Source: Jidongwangia harbinensis
GTDB taxonomy: Bacteria; Actinomycetota; Actinomycetes; Mycobacteriales; Micromonosporaceae
Direction of reading: 5' to 3'
DNA length: 64,000 nt
Assembly (NCBI RefSeq): GCF_020216025.1
Contig: NZ_JAIWNC010000001.1
Coordinates: forward strand, 1-64,000
The notes below the pieces were generated by a model. It saw only the letters and a list, made by a program, of their open reading frames with translations, ran no database searches and had not been told where the DNA came from. How positions within the stretch are numbered: position 1 is the first letter of the stretch; each line of letters begins with the position of its first letter. Made by a program: the position numbers and the translations under genes. This document shows, one piece after another, positions 1 to 9,895 of this stretch.

Positions 1-525
<525 letters not shown>

Positions 526-605
526 ACCACCCGCCGCCCGGGACCGGACGCCACCGGCCCCGGGCGGCACCGACCCGCAACGGCCAGCATCCGAGGAGAA
601 TCCCC

Positions 606-2153
606 ATGACATCGCACATCGCCCACCCGCCGGGCGCGGTTCCCGAGCCACCGGCACCCGCACGCCCGCGGCGCCGCCGTTGGTGGGGCGCCGCCGTCGC
701 GGTCCTCACCGCGCTGACCGCCGGTGGCGTGACCGCCGTGACCGCCACCGACGCCAGCGCCGCCACCGTCGACACCAGCGCCTCGTACATTCTGGTCAAC
801 CGCGGCAGCGGCAAGGCCCTGGACGTCTACAACCTGGCCACCAACGACGGTGCCCGGATCACCCAGTGGTCCCGCAACGACGGCGCCCAGCAGCAGTGGC
901 AGTTCGTCGACTCCGGCGGCGGCTACTACCGCCTGCGCTCCCGGCACTCCGGCAAGGTCCTCGACGTCTACAACCTCTCCACCGCCAACGGCGCGGCCGT
1001 CGTCCAGTGGTCCGACAGCAACGGCACCAACCAGCAGTTCCGCCTCGCCGACTCCCCGGACGGCTACGTCCGCCTGATCAACCGCAACAGCAACCGGGCC
1101 GTCGAGGTGCAGGGCGCGTCCACCGCCGACGGCGCCAACATCGTCCAGTACGACGACTGGGGCGGCAACAACCAGCAATGGCAGCTCGTCCGCGTCGGCG
1201 GCGACACCCCGCCCACCGGGCCGACCACCCCGCCGCCGTCCGGCAACTGCAGTCTGCCGTCGAGTTACCGGTGGAGCTCCTCCGGCGTGCTGGCCAACCC
1301 CCGCTCCGGCTGGGTCTCGCTCAAGGACTTCACCACCGCCCCCTACAACGGCCGGCACCTCGTCTACGCCACCACCCACGACACCGGCACCACCTGGGGC
1401 TCGATGAACTTCAGCCTCGTCAACAACTTCACCGAACTCGGCTCCGCCAGCCAGAACGCGATGAACAACTCCACCGTCGCACCCAGCCTGTTCTACTTCG
1501 CGCCGAAGAACATCTGGGTCCTGGCCTACCAGTGGGGCGCCTGGCCGTTCATCTACCGCACCAGCAGCGACCCCACCAACCCCAACGGCTGGTCCGCACC
1601 CCAACCCCTGTTCACCGGCAGCATCAGCAACTCCGGCACCGGACCCATCGACCAGACCCTCATCGCCGACGGCCAGAACATGTACCTGTTCTTCGCCGGC
1701 GACAACGGCCGCATCTACCGCGCCTCCATGCCGATCGGCAACTTCCCCGGCAACTTCGGCACCAGCTACACCACGATCATGACCGACACCACGAACAACC
1801 TGTTCGAAGCACCCCAGGTCTACAAGGTCCAGGGCCAGAACCAGTACCTCATGATCGTCGAAGCCATCGGCGCCAACGGCCGCTACTTCCGCTCCTTCAC
1901 CGCCACCAGCCTCGGCGGCAACTGGACCCCCCAAGCCGCCACCGAGAACAACCCCTTCGCCGGCAAAGCCAACAGCGGCGCCACCTGGACCAACGACATC
2001 AGCCACGGCGAACTCATCCGCACCAACGCCGACCAGACCATGACCATCGACCCCTGCAACCTGCAACTGCTCTACCAAGGACGCGACCCCAACTCCGGCG
2101 GCGACTACGGCCGCCTCCCCTACCGCCCCGGACTCCTCACCCTGCGCCGCTGA
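606..2153 (+). CDS. GH62 alpha-L-arabinofuranosidase with N-terminal ricin-type CBM13
   Basis: This is a secreted enzyme that removes arabinose from arabinoxylan. The 515-residue product starts at an ATG with a GAGGAG ribosome site 8-14 bases upstream. Residues ~20-55 hold an RRRR-rich n-region, a hydrophobic stretch and an ASA cleavage site, as in a twin-domain secreted protein. Residues ~58-195 are a beta-trefoil with repeated QQW/QQF motifs (QQQWQF, NQQFRL, NQQWQL), typical of RICIN/CBM13. A short TPP linker leads to a GH62 domain from ~215 to the end ([44 protein letters not shown]). It lies 80 bases after the GH10 gene on the same strand and probably shares its regulation. Confidence 0.92.
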   Translation: MTSHIAHPPGAVPEPPAPARPRRRRWWGAAVAVLTALTAGGVTAVTATDASAATVDTSASYILVNRGSGKALDVYNLATNDGARITQWSRNDGAQQQWQFVDSGGGYYRLRSRHSGKVLDVYNLSTANGAAVVQWSDSNGTNQQFRLADSPDGYVRLINRNSNRAVEVQGASTADGANIVQYDDWGGNNQQWQLVRVGGDTPPTGPTTPPPSGNCSLPSSYRWSSSGVLANPRSGWVSLKDFTTAPYNGRHLVYATTHDTGTTWGSMNFSLVNNFTELGSASQNAMNNSTVAPSLFYFAPKNIWVLAYQWGAWPFIYRTSSDPTNPNGWSAPQPLFTGSISNSGTGPIDQTLIADGQNMYLFFAGDNGRIYRASMPIGNFPGNFGTSYTTIMTDTTNNLFEAPQVYKVQGQNQYLMIVEAIGANGRYFRSFTATSLGGNWTPQAATENNPFAGKANSGATWTNDISHGELIRTNADQTMTIDPCNLQLLYQGRDPNSGGDYGRLPYRPGLLTLRR

Positions 2154-2170
2154 CCGCCTGACCACCCCGC

Positions 2171-2207
2171 ACGCCTCCCCGGCCGGCACCACCGGCCGGG
2201 GAGGCGT
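2171..2207. terminator. Bidirectional hairpin terminator
   Basis: Two perfect 16-base arms (2171-2186 and 2192-2207) enclose a 5-base loop. The hairpin sits between the convergent GH62 and phosphotransferase genes. There is no U-tract, as is common in high-GC actinomycetes, so it could stop transcription from either side. Confidence 0.75.
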
Positions 2208-2234
2208 CCGGCGTCCACGACACCCGGTGGACCG

Positions 2235-3170
2235 TCAGGGGCGAGGCGCGCCGGCGGCGTACTCGGCGAAGATCTCGTCGAGGACCCGCCGCCCGTTCCC
2301 GTACTCCTCGGCGTCCTCCGGGTCCTCCACGGTGTAGCTGCAGGTGGCGAGCGTCTTCCAGAGGGCCCAGCCGCGCCCGCGCGCCCACGTCGCATCGTCC
2401 ACCGACAGCCGCTCGCGGAACGCCTGCCGGCCCTCTGCGGTCAGCAACGTCCAGGCGACCGCCAGATCGCAGGCCGGGTCGCCGACGCCGCACGTCCCGA
2501 AGTCGATGACCGCCGCCAGCCGGCCGCCGGCGAGCAGCAGGTTCCCCGGCGCGACGTCGCCGTGGAACCAGCGGTCCACACCGTCCCAACGGGCGTCGAG
2601 CGCCCCCGCCCACACCTCGCGCACCCGTCCGGCGTCGACGCGGCCGCCCAACGCGCTGAGCGCCCGTTCGACTTCGGAGTCGTAGGTGCGCAGCGTGCCG
2701 CCCCGGAACCAGTTGTGGGTACCCGGCTGCGGGCCGTCCGCGGGGTCGACGCGCTGCAGGGCCGCCAGGAAGCCGGCCAGGTCGCGCGCGAACCGCACCG
2801 GGTCGGCGATCCGGTCCGCGCGCGCGGGTTCGCCGTCCAGCCACCGGTAGACCGACCACGGGAAGGGGTAGCCGGCAGCCGGCTCGCCCTTCGCCAGCGG
2901 CGCCGGGACGGGCAGCGGCAGCCGGGCGGTGAGGGCCGGGAGCCACCGGTGTTCCTTCTCCACCGCCAGCGCGTACTCGGCGGCGCTGGGCAGGCGCACC
3001 AGCTTGTCGCCGCCGAGGTGGAACGTCCAGTTGTCCCAGCCGCCGTCGGCGACCGGCTCGATCTCCAGGCCGGCCCACCGTGGGAACTGAGCCGAGACCA
3101 GCCGGCGCACCAGGTCCGCGTCGACCGGAATGCGCCGGGGCAGCGGGCCCAGATCAGGAACGTCGCTCAT
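2235..3170 (-). CDS. Aminoglycoside phosphotransferase-family kinase
   Basis: A 311-residue protein with the APH/choline-kinase fold. It shows a nucleotide-binding N-lobe (VADGGWDNWTFHL, DKLVRLP), the catalytic loop HGDVAPGNLL and the metal-binding motif VIDFGTCGVGDPACDLA. The family transfers phosphate from ATP to a small hydroxylated molecule such as an aminoglycoside, macrolide or sugar-like metabolite. Nothing nearby points to an antibiotic pathway, so a resistance role is only one option. It is a single gene facing the xylanase genes, with a strong hairpin between them. Confidence 0.82.
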   Translation of the reverse strand: MSDVPDLGPLPRRIPVDADLVRRLVSAQFPRWAGLEIEPVADGGWDNWTFHLGGDKLVRLPSAAEYALAVEKEHRWLPALTARLPLPVPAPLAKGEPAAGYPFPWSVYRWLDGEPARADRIADPVRFARDLAGFLAALQRVDPADGPQPGTHNWFRGGTLRTYDSEVERALSALGGRVDAGRVREVWAGALDARWDGVDRWFHGDVAPGNLLLAGGRLAAVIDFGTCGVGDPACDLAVAWTLLTAEGRQAFRERLSVDDATWARGRGWALWKTLATCSYTVEDPEDAEEYGNGRRVLDEIFAEYAAGAPRP

Positions 3171-3308
3171 GGATCCATTCTGGTCCGCCCGTCGGCGCCG
3201 CGCCGGGTGGCCCCGGTCGGCCGCGGGTTCATGCGAAGTTCAGAGGTGGTTCAAAGCCGACTTTGAGGTAGGCCTGTTTGGCTCACGTCCGCCTCGTTCC
3301 GCACACGG

Positions 3309-4253
3309 ATGGACCTCACCATGCGATTCTCGCTCCACCGCCGGCCCTCGTCGCCACCCGCCGGCAGCCGCGATCCGGCCGCACCCGCCGGGCGACCGGA
3401 CGCGGCCGTCCCCGGTGACGATCACGCCGGTCATGCCCTGCGGGCACCCAGCACACTGCACGCCTTCAACCGGTACGAGATCAAGTACCTGCTGCCCAGC
3501 ACGGACGTGCCGGCGGTACGCGAGGAACTGTCCGGCCGGATGGACGCCGACAGCCACGGCGGCCGACGCGGGTACGGCGTCTGGAGCGTCTACTACGACA
3601 CCCCCGATCTCCGCTTCTACTGGGAGAAGATCGAAGGTCTGCGGTTCCGGCGCAAGCTGCGGATCCGCCACTACGGCGACCGGTCCACGATCGGCGACGA
3701 CACCACCGTCTACGTGGAGATCAAGCAGCGGGTCAACCGGGTGACCCAGAAACGCCGGGTCGCGCTGCCGTACCGGTCGGCCCGGGAGCTCTGTGACCGC
3801 CGCGTGCTGGTCGACCACGACCCGGCGCAGCGCGCGTTCGTCGAGGAGGTCCTCGAGCTGGTGTCCGGGCTGGATCTGCGTCCGGTCGCGATGACCGGAT
3901 ACCAGCGCGAGGCCTTCGTGGGCCGCGACGCCGACGCCGGACTGCGGGTCACCCTGGATCACCGGGTCCGCGGGCGCGACCGCGACTTCCACCTCGGCGC
4001 GGACGCGGCGAACCGGCTCATCGTGCCGGGCCGGCTCGCGGTGGCGGAGTTCAAGGCCAACGAGCGCGTGCCCTACTGGCTGACCGACCTGGCCGCCCGC
4101 TCGAACCTGTCCGTGGTCCGGATGTCGAAGTACTGCCAGAGCGTCGAGGCGTTCGGCCGCGCGCCGCGCTCGGTGTTCCACGTCGTCGACGACGATCCGG
4201 CCGCCGGCCTGACCCCGTCCCTGACCCCGTCCCTGACCAGCATCGGAGAATGA
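3309..4253 (+). CDS. VTC-domain (polyphosphate polymerase-like) protein
   Basis: A 314-residue soluble protein. From residue ~55 it has the VTC tunnel-domain motifs: FNRYEIKYLLP, the basic strands FRRKLRIRHY and VYVEIKQRVNRVTQKRR, and MTGYQREAF. VTC domains bind and elongate polyphosphate from ATP in yeast; in bacteria the family sits beside DUF4956 and CotH genes and its product is not settled. The first ~50 residues are basic, proline-rich and probably disordered. ATG codons at 3309 and 3321 are both possible starts. The next gene begins 7 bases downstream, so the two are cotranscribed. Confidence 0.85.
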   Translation: MDLTMRFSLHRRPSSPPAGSRDPAAPAGRPDAAVPGDDHAGHALRAPSTLHAFNRYEIKYLLPSTDVPAVREELSGRMDADSHGGRRGYGVWSVYYDTPDLRFYWEKIEGLRFRRKLRIRHYGDRSTIGDDTTVYVEIKQRVNRVTQKRRVALPYRSARELCDRRVLVDHDPAQRAFVEEVLELVSGLDLRPVAMTGYQREAFVGRDADAGLRVTLDHRVRGRDRDFHLGADAANRLIVPGRLAVAEFKANERVPYWLTDLAARSNLSVVRMSKYCQSVEAFGRAPRSVFHVVDDDPAAGLTPSLTPSLTSIGE

Positions 4254-4260
4254 GGAGACC

Positions 4261-4938
4261 ATGCCGTTCGACTTCCAGGACCTGTCCGGCACGTTCAGCG
4301 TCGGCGACATCGCGATCGCCCTGTCCCTGTCCTTCGTGCTCAGCGCGATGATCGGCTGGGTGTACCGGTTCACCCACCGCAACATCTCGTACAGCCAGTC
4401 CTACGTGCAGACGCTGATCATCCTCGGCATGCTGATCTCGCTGATCATGCTCGTGGTGGGCTCCAACATCGCCCGGGCCTTCGCTCTGGTCGGCGCGCTG
4501 TCGGTGGTGCGGTTCCGCAACGCCATCAAGGAGACCCGCGACGTCGGTTTCATCTTCCTGGTGATGGGCGTCGGCATGGCCTGCGGCACCCGCTTCTACA
4601 CCCTGGCGATCATCGCGGCCGTGGCGATCAGCCTGATCATCGTGGTGATGTACCGCTTCAACTGGTTCGCCCTCAACGTGCAGCGCCAGGTCGTCAAGGT
4701 GCAGGTACCGCCCGAGGGCAACCACGCCGCGGCGATCCAGGACGTGCTGATCCGGCTGACCACCGAGTTCGAGCTGGTCAGCATGGAGTCCATCCGGGGC
4801 GGGGCGCTGACCGAGGTGATGTACACGGTACGGCTCAGGAAGGGCACCGAGCCCGGTGAGCTGATCGCCGCGCTCGGCGAGCGCACCTCGGGTCAGCGGG
4901 TGACCGTCCTGACCGGTTACGACCAGACGGACCTGTGA
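4261..4938 (+). CDS. DUF4956 integral membrane protein
   Basis: This 225-residue protein has about four membrane helices in the first 140 residues (IAIALSLSFVLSAMIGWVY; TLIILGMLISLIMLVVG; VGFIFLVMGVGMACG; LAIIAAVAISLIIVVMY). A soluble alpha/beta tail of ~85 residues follows. The cytoplasmic motif ALVGALSVVRFRNAIKETRD between helices is the family signature. The function is unknown; the family is found in one gene cluster with VTC and CotH proteins, as here. It lies between them, 7 bases after the VTC gene and with its stop touching the CotH start, which suggests a membrane partner for these two enzymes. Confidence 0.88.
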   Translation: MPFDFQDLSGTFSVGDIAIALSLSFVLSAMIGWVYRFTHRNISYSQSYVQTLIILGMLISLIMLVVGSNIARAFALVGALSVVRFRNAIKETRDVGFIFLVMGVGMACGTRFYTLAIIAAVAISLIIVVMYRFNWFALNVQRQVVKVQVPPEGNHAAAIQDVLIRLTTEFELVSMESIRGGALTEVMYTVRLRKGTEPGELIAALGERTSGQRVTVLTGYDQTDL

Positions 4939-6566
4939 TGACGCCGCCCCGCTACTCCGCCGGCCGCCGGCTGCTGCACCGCGTCCCGGTTCGCGTGCGG
5001 CACTACTGGAAGCTGCTCGCCGGATGCGTGGCGTTCGTGGTGGCGCTCACCGTGGTGTTCAGCACGGTCCGGATCCAGCCGTACGTGACCAGCGGCAGCG
5101 ACGTGACCGGCGACCAGATCACCCAGGACGTCGCCGGCAGCGTGGACCTGTTCGACGCGACCGTCGCGCACCGCCTCGAACTGACCTTCCGCACCGCCGA
5201 CTACGAGCGGATGTTGGACAGCTACGCGGACGAGGGCGAGAAGCAGTACCTGGAGGCCGATCTGACCGTGGACGGCACCACCGTCCCGAGCGTCGGCGTC
5301 CGGCTGAAGGGCAACTCCACGCTGGGCGGGCTCACCCGCGACGGCGAGCCGATCGGCCGGCTCGGCCTCTCCGGCGGCCGCCAACCCGGCCCGGCCCAAC
5401 CCGGCCCGGCCCCACCCGGCCCGGCCCGGGGTGGCCCGGCACAGGACGGCCCGGCTCAGGGTGGGGCGGCTCAGGACGGCCCGGCTCAGGGTGGGGCGGC
5501 TCAGGGTGGGGCGGCCCGGCCGGGTGGCGGCCTCGCCCGGACGGCACTCAAGGCGGAGGAGCCGGAGAAGCTGCCCTGGCTCATCCGGTTCGACGAGTTC
5601 GTCGACGGCCGCCGCTACCAGGGCCACCGGGAGATCGCGGTCCGCGTCGGCGGGATGGGCGGCGGTTCCACCGCACTCAACGAGGCGGTGACGCTCACCG
5701 TGCTCGGCCGGGTCGGTGAGGTCGGCCAGCGGTACGCGTACACCGGCTTCACCGTCAACGACCGGCCCACCACCGCCCGGCTCATCGTCGAGCACCCGGA
5801 CGAGAACTTCGCCGAGGACCTGGGCGGCCGCGGCGTGCTGTACAAGTCGCTGGCCGGCGGCCAGTTCACCGACCAGGGCGACGACCCCACCGGCTACCAG
5901 GACGACTTCGACCAGATCACCATGAAGGGCAGCCAGGACCTGCAACCGGTGATCGACCTGATCCGATGGGTGCACCGCAGCAGCGACGCCGAGTTCGCCG
6001 CGCGGTTGGACGACCGTCTCGACGTCCGTGCCTTCGCGCGGTACGCCGCGCTGCAGAACCTGCTGTTGAACTTCGACGACATGGCCGGGCCGGGCCGCAA
6101 CTACTACCTCTGGTACGACCTGGGCACCGGCCGGTTCACGGTGATCGGCTGGGACTACAACCTGACCTTCAGCGGCGACCCGGAGCAGGGGCCGCACGAC
6201 GTGGGCCGGATGGGCGGCCTTCCGGCCGGCGCCGCCCGGCCCGAGGGGAGGCAGCCGCCGGCCGACCAGCCGCCACCCGGTGGGCAGGTGGTGCGCGGCG
6301 GCCCGGCCGGCGGCCACAAGCTGAAGGAACGTTTCCTCGCCACCCCGGCGTTCGCCGCGGTGTACGAGGAGGCGTACCGGGAGCTGTACCGGCAGATCTA
6401 CGCCGGTGGGGCGGCGCTGGCCGCGGTCGACTCCGCCGCCCGGGTACTGGCCACCGTGGACGGCCACGACGGGCCGGCCGTGTCGAGCGAGGCCGGGCAG
6501 CTGCGCACCGTCATCCAGCAACGCACCGCGAGCCTGAAGACCGACGAGGTGGTGACCGGGGACTGA
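4938..6566 (+). CDS. CotH-family kinase-like protein
   Basis: A 542-residue membrane-anchored protein with one N-terminal helix (residues ~22-40). The rest is a CotH kinase domain: GVRLKGNSTLGG, LPWLIRFDEFV, the central motif DDFDQITMKGSQD, LNFDDMAGPGRNYYLWYD and VIGWDYNLTF. CotH proteins are atypical protein kinases first known from spore coats. The ATG overlaps the DUF4956 stop as TGATG; a GTG three bases earlier is also possible. Two low-complexity Gly/Ala/Pro/Gln loops interrupt the domain (~residues 147-197 and ~420-455); the first is a DNA minisatellite. An extracellular phosphorylation role is inference. Confidence 0.87.
   Translation: MTPPRYSAGRRLLHRVPVRVRHYWKLLAGCVAFVVALTVVFSTVRIQPYVTSGSDVTGDQITQDVAGSVDLFDATVAHRLELTFRTADYERMLDSYADEGEKQYLEADLTVDGTTVPSVGVRLKGNSTLGGLTRDGEPIGRLGLSGGRQPGPAQPGPAPPGPARGGPAQDGPAQGGAAQDGPAQGGAAQGGAARPGGGLARTALKAEEPEKLPWLIRFDEFVDGRRYQGHREIAVRVGGMGGGSTALNEAVTLTVLGRVGEVGQRYAYTGFTVNDRPTTARLIVEHPDENFAEDLGGRGVLYKSLAGGQFTDQGDDPTGYQDDFDQITMKGSQDLQPVIDLIRWVHRSSDAEFAARLDDRLDVRAFARYAALQNLLLNFDDMAGPGRNYYLWYDLGTGRFTVIGWDYNLTFSGDPEQGPHDVGRMGGLPAGAARPEGRQPPADQPPPGGQVVRGGPAGGHKLKERFLATPAFAAVYEEAYRELYRQIYAGGAALAAVDSAARVLATVDGHDGPAVSSEAGQLRTVIQQRTASLKTDEVVTGD
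5376..5525 (+). repeat. In-frame 15-base minisatellite inside the CotH gene
   Basis: The stretch consists of degenerate 15-base units encoding five-residue repeats of the GPAQP, GPAQD and GGAAQ type. The unit length keeps the frame, so copy number could change without breaking the protein. It falls between the conserved GNSTLGG and LPWLIRFDEFV motifs, inside the kinase domain. Confidence 0.8.
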
Positions 6567-6635
6567 ACGCGTGCCCTCAGCCGGCTCCCGGGTCGTTCAC
6601 CTGGAATTCACAGGACCGACTGGTATTCGTTCATC

Positions 6636-7409
6636 GTGCAGTCGCCTCGATATCCTTCGCCCGCCCCGAGCCCGCCGACGCCGGGTCGCGCCGACGATCC
6701 GCCGTCCGCGGGGCGGGTGCTGATCGTCGACGACGAGCCCAGCATCCGCGCTCTGCTCTCGGCCACCCTGGGCCTGGCCGACTTCGAGGTCCGGGTGGCC
6801 GACTCGGGGTACGGCGCGCTCGCCGCCCTGGAGCAGTTCGACGCCGATCTCGTGGTGCTCGACGTGATGCTCCCGGACCTCGACGGCTTCGAGGTGGCCC
6901 GCCGGATGCGCACCGCCGGATGCGGCGTACCGGTGTTGTTCCTGACCGCCCGCGACGCGGTCCGGGACCGGATCTCGGGGCTGAGCGCCGGCGCCGACGA
7001 CTACGTCACGAAACCGTTCAGCCTGGAGGAGGTGGTGCTGCGGATCCGTGCCGTTCTGCGCCGCAGCCGGCCCCGGCCGGCGGAACCGGCCGGCACCACC
7101 GTCCTGCGCTACGCCGACCTGGAACTCGACGAGGACGCCCACGAGGTACGCCGGGCGGGACGTCCGATCGACCTGTCCCCGACGGAGTTCAACCTGCTGC
7201 GGTATCTGCTCGCCAACGCCGGCCGGGTGGTGAGCAAGGCGCAGATCCTGGAGCGGGTGTGGCACTACGACTTCGGCGGCGACGGGCGCATCGTCGAGTC
7301 GTACGTGTACTACCTGCGCCGCAAGATCGACAACACCGGGCCGCCGCTCATCCACACCGTCCGGGGCATCGGGTACGCGCTGCGGTTGCCCCGCGGCGCG
7401 GAGGAATGA
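6636..7409 (+). CDS. OmpR-family response regulator
   Basis: The 257-residue protein has a receiver domain (residues ~28-142) with the acidic pair in VDDEPS, the phosphoacceptor Asp76 in LVVLDVMLPD, and the KPFS lysine near residue 129. A winged-helix DNA-binding domain (~155-250) follows, with the RVWHYDFGGDGRIVESYVYYLRRKI recognition region. A serine/proline-rich tail of ~27 residues precedes the receiver; a shorter start is possible but none has a clear ribosome site. The sensor kinase gene overlaps its stop by four bases, so the pair is one unit. Confidence 0.93.
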   Translation: MQSPRYPSPAPSPPTPGRADDPPSAGRVLIVDDEPSIRALLSATLGLADFEVRVADSGYGALAALEQFDADLVVLDVMLPDLDGFEVARRMRTAGCGVPVLFLTARDAVRDRISGLSAGADDYVTKPFSLEEVVLRIRAVLRRSRPRPAEPAGTTVLRYADLELDEDAHEVRRAGRPIDLSPTEFNLLRYLLANAGRVVSKAQILERVWHYDFGGDGRIVESYVYYLRRKIDNTGPPLIHTVRGIGYALRLPRGAEE

Positions 7410-8950
7410 GCATCCGGCACCGGTGGCGGCCCCGCCGGTGGGGACACTGGACGCTGCGCTCGCGGCTCGTGCTGGTCGTCGCGTTGCTGTCGGCGGTGGC
7501 CCTGATCCTCGCCGATGCCGCCGGCCTGCTGCTCATCCGCACCTATCTTTCCGATCGCGTGGACGAGCGGTTGTCCGCCATGGCCGGTCCGCTGCGTTCC
7601 GGTGTGGTCCCGGTTCCGCCGGGCCGGTTCCGCGCCCCGCCGTCGCCGGAGCGGCTGCCCCGGTCCAGCAGCACGCAGGTCGTCCTCGTGTACCGCCCGG
7701 ACGGCACGCTGGACGTGGAACGCAGTCTGGTCGCCGCGGGCCCGGGCCCGGTGCCGCCGGACTTCGCGGAGCTGCGGGACCGCGCCGCGGACGGGCGGCC
7801 GTTCACCGTGGCCGGCACCGACGGCGTCGACTGGCGGATGCTGGCCGTGGCGGTCCCCGGCACCGGTGCCGTCACGCTGTTCGGCGCGTCCCTGGCCGAG
7901 GTGCGGCAGACGACCAGCCAGCTGCTGCTGATCGACCTCGCCGTGGTGCTCCTGTTGCTGACGCTGCTGGCGTCGTCGGCCGCGTTCGTGGTCCGGATCG
8001 GCCTGCGCCCGCTGACCGTCATGGAGCGGGTCGCCGCGGACATCTCGGCGGGCAGCCTGTCCGGGCGGGTGTCCAGCACCGACCCGCACACCGAGCCGGG
8101 CCGGCTGGGTCTCGCCCTCAACCACATGCTGGCCCGCATCGAACGGGAGGTGTCCGCGCGCACCGCGTCGGAACGGCGGCTGCGCCAGTTCGTCGCGGAC
8201 GCCTCGCACGAGCTGCGTACCCCGTTGACCTCGATCCGCGGGTTCGCCGAACTCTACCGTCGCGGCGGGGCGCCGCCCGGAGCCCGGCTGGACGAGGCGA
8301 TGAGCCGGATCGAGGGCGAGGCGGCGCGGATGGGCGTGCTGGTCGAGGATCTGCTGCTGCTGGCCCGCCTGGATCAGCAACGGCCGCCGGAGCTGCGCCC
8401 GGTCGATCTGCTGGCGATCGCCGCGGACACCGTGCGCGACGCGCACGCCCGTCAGCCCGGCCGACCGGTACGGCTGGCCGGACTGCGCGACGACACCGGC
8501 ACCTTCGACGCGGTGACCGTGCTGGGCGACGACCACGGCCTGCGTCAGGTCACCACCAACCTGGTGGCCAACGCGATGCAGCACACGCCGGCACGGGCCG
8601 AGGTGGTCGTGCGCGTCGGCCGGCGGACCGGACCGCCGGACTCCGGCCGGTCGGTGCGCTCCCGGCCGGTGCGGGTCGACCCGGACGCCACGCTGGCGGT
8701 GCTGGAGGTCCGGGACAACGGACCGGGCGTGCCGCCCGAGCACGCCGGACGGGTCTTCGAACGGCTCTACCGCGCGGACTCGAGCCGCACCCGGGGCGAC
8801 GGAGGCGGAGGCTCCGGCCTCGGGCTGTCCATCGTGGCCGCCATCGTGCACGGCCACGGCGGCTGGGTCGAACTCGACACCACCGCGGCCGGGGCCACCT
8901 TCCGGGTGCTGCTGCCCGCGATGCCGCCGGCCGACGGCGGGCCCGCCTGA
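7406..8950 (+). CDS. Sensor histidine kinase (TrcS-like)
   Basis: A 514-residue membrane kinase. Helix 1 lies at ~20-48, followed by an extracytoplasmic sensor segment of ~130 residues. Helix 2 is at ~170-195, then a HAMP linker. The HisKA motif FVADASHELRTPLTSI carries the phosphoacceptor His268. The ATPase domain shows the N box (NLVANAMQHTP), DNGPGVP and GGGSGLGLSIV. The ATG overlaps the regulator's TGA (ATGA). The signal sensed is unknown. Because the pair follows the CotH cluster after a 69-base gap, it may respond to the cell envelope; this is inference. Confidence 0.94.
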   Translation: MSIRHRWRPRRWGHWTLRSRLVLVVALLSAVALILADAAGLLLIRTYLSDRVDERLSAMAGPLRSGVVPVPPGRFRAPPSPERLPRSSSTQVVLVYRPDGTLDVERSLVAAGPGPVPPDFAELRDRAADGRPFTVAGTDGVDWRMLAVAVPGTGAVTLFGASLAEVRQTTSQLLLIDLAVVLLLLTLLASSAAFVVRIGLRPLTVMERVAADISAGSLSGRVSSTDPHTEPGRLGLALNHMLARIEREVSARTASERRLRQFVADASHELRTPLTSIRGFAELYRRGGAPPGARLDEAMSRIEGEAARMGVLVEDLLLLARLDQQRPPELRPVDLLAIAADTVRDAHARQPGRPVRLAGLRDDTGTFDAVTVLGDDHGLRQVTTNLVANAMQHTPARAEVVVRVGRRTGPPDSGRSVRSRPVRVDPDATLAVLEVRDNGPGVPPEHAGRVFERLYRADSSRTRGDGGGGSGLGLSIVAAIVHGHGGWVELDTTAAGATFRVLLPAMPPADGGPA

Positions 8951-8969
8951 CCACCCGGTGCCGCGGGTG

Positions 8970-9812
8970 TCACCCGGCCGGCTCGACCGGCCGCAGGTCC
9001 AACAGGGCGGCGGCCGCGGCCCGGGCCGGGTCGGCGTAGGCGAGTTCCAGCTCGCGGAAGAGCTTCTGGGCACCGACCGCCGGCCAGCCGGCCGGCAGGT
9101 GCTCGACCGGCAGGCGCGGGTCCCGGCGGATCGCGCCGAGCCACTCGGCGATCAGCCGCAACCTGGCCGCCAGTGGGTCGGCCGCGGCCGGCGCCGCCTC
9201 CCACCGGGCGAGGAATCCCTGATAGCGGGCGGCCACCTCGGCGAGGTCGTAGGCGTCGGAGATCATGGCGGCCAGGTCGGTCAGGTCGTCGGCACGGGCC
9301 CGGAAGACGCGCGCGTGCGCCTCCAGGCCGAGGCTGGTGACGATGTCGCGGGCGGGCACCTCGCCGGGGGCGATCCACAGTCCGCCCTGCAACGGGCCGA
9401 ACCCGGACCAGCCCAGCTGCGCCCGCAGGTCGTGGCGCTGGCGCTGCCACGCCTCGGGCAGCGAGAAGCACAGCAGGGTCCAGCTGCCGTCCCACCGGTC
9501 GTTGACCGCGCCGGTCTCCCAGATCCGGGTGCGGCCGTCCCGCAGGATCGCGGTCGACCTGGCGGTCAGCCCGAAGTACATCCGGCGGCCGTGCCGCTGG
9601 CGGCGGAGCAGGTCCCGGCCGGCCATCCGGGTCAGCGTGGAGCGGGACGCGTGCTCGGAGATGCCGAGCCGGGCGAGCGTCTCGATGACGCTGCCGGAGA
9701 AGACGCACACGTCGCGGTCCAGCACGAAATCCCCGAGCAGCATCAGCAGCAGGGTCTGCGGGCGGGGCGAGTGGTCGGCGGCGTCCGGTGCCATGCCGAC
9801 GATGTTAGTCAC
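8970..9812 (-). CDS. PaaX-family transcriptional repressor
   Basis: A 280-residue regulator in the PaaX family, whose founding member represses phenylacetate breakdown until phenylacetyl-CoA binds. The N-terminal winged helix covers residues ~15-80 (LGISEHASRSTLTRMAGRDLL, then RRQRHGRRMYFGLT). The central domain begins WDGSWTLLCFSLPE and the C-terminal part contains LPAGWPAVGAQKLFREL, both family hallmarks. The GTG at 9812 is used here; an ATG at 9794 is an alternative. It is divergent from the Liv/acyl-CoA operon, so it very likely controls that operon with a CoA thioester as inducer (inference). Confidence 0.9.
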   Translation of the reverse strand: MTNIVGMAPDAADHSPRPQTLLLMLLGDFVLDRDVCVFSGSVIETLARLGISEHASRSTLTRMAGRDLLRRQRHGRRMYFGLTARSTAILRDGRTRIWETGAVNDRWDGSWTLLCFSLPEAWQRQRHDLRAQLGWSGFGPLQGGLWIAPGEVPARDIVTSLGLEAHARVFRARADDLTDLAAMISDAYDLAEVAARYQGFLARWEAAPAAADPLAARLRLIAEWLGAIRRDPRLPVEHLPAGWPAVGAQKLFRELELAYADPARAAAAALLDLRPVEPAG

Positions 9813-9833
9813 AATATTGACGGCCGTGACGAA
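9805..9833. promoter_or_regulatory. Candidate PaaX operator in the divergent promoter
   Basis: Arms TTAGTCAC (9805-9812) and GTGACGAA (9826-9833) form an inverted repeat, 7 of 8 positions symmetric, with a 13-base spacer. A second shorter dyad (GTCA, six bases, TGAC) lies inside it. It overlaps the repressor's start codon and sits 63 bases before the transporter gene, so a bound dimer could block both directions. Confidence 0.45.
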
Positions 9834-9895
9834 TGCGCCTAACTTCAGGACAGCACGTAACGGGACCGAAACGCTCGCGGTACTAGGAGGTACTC

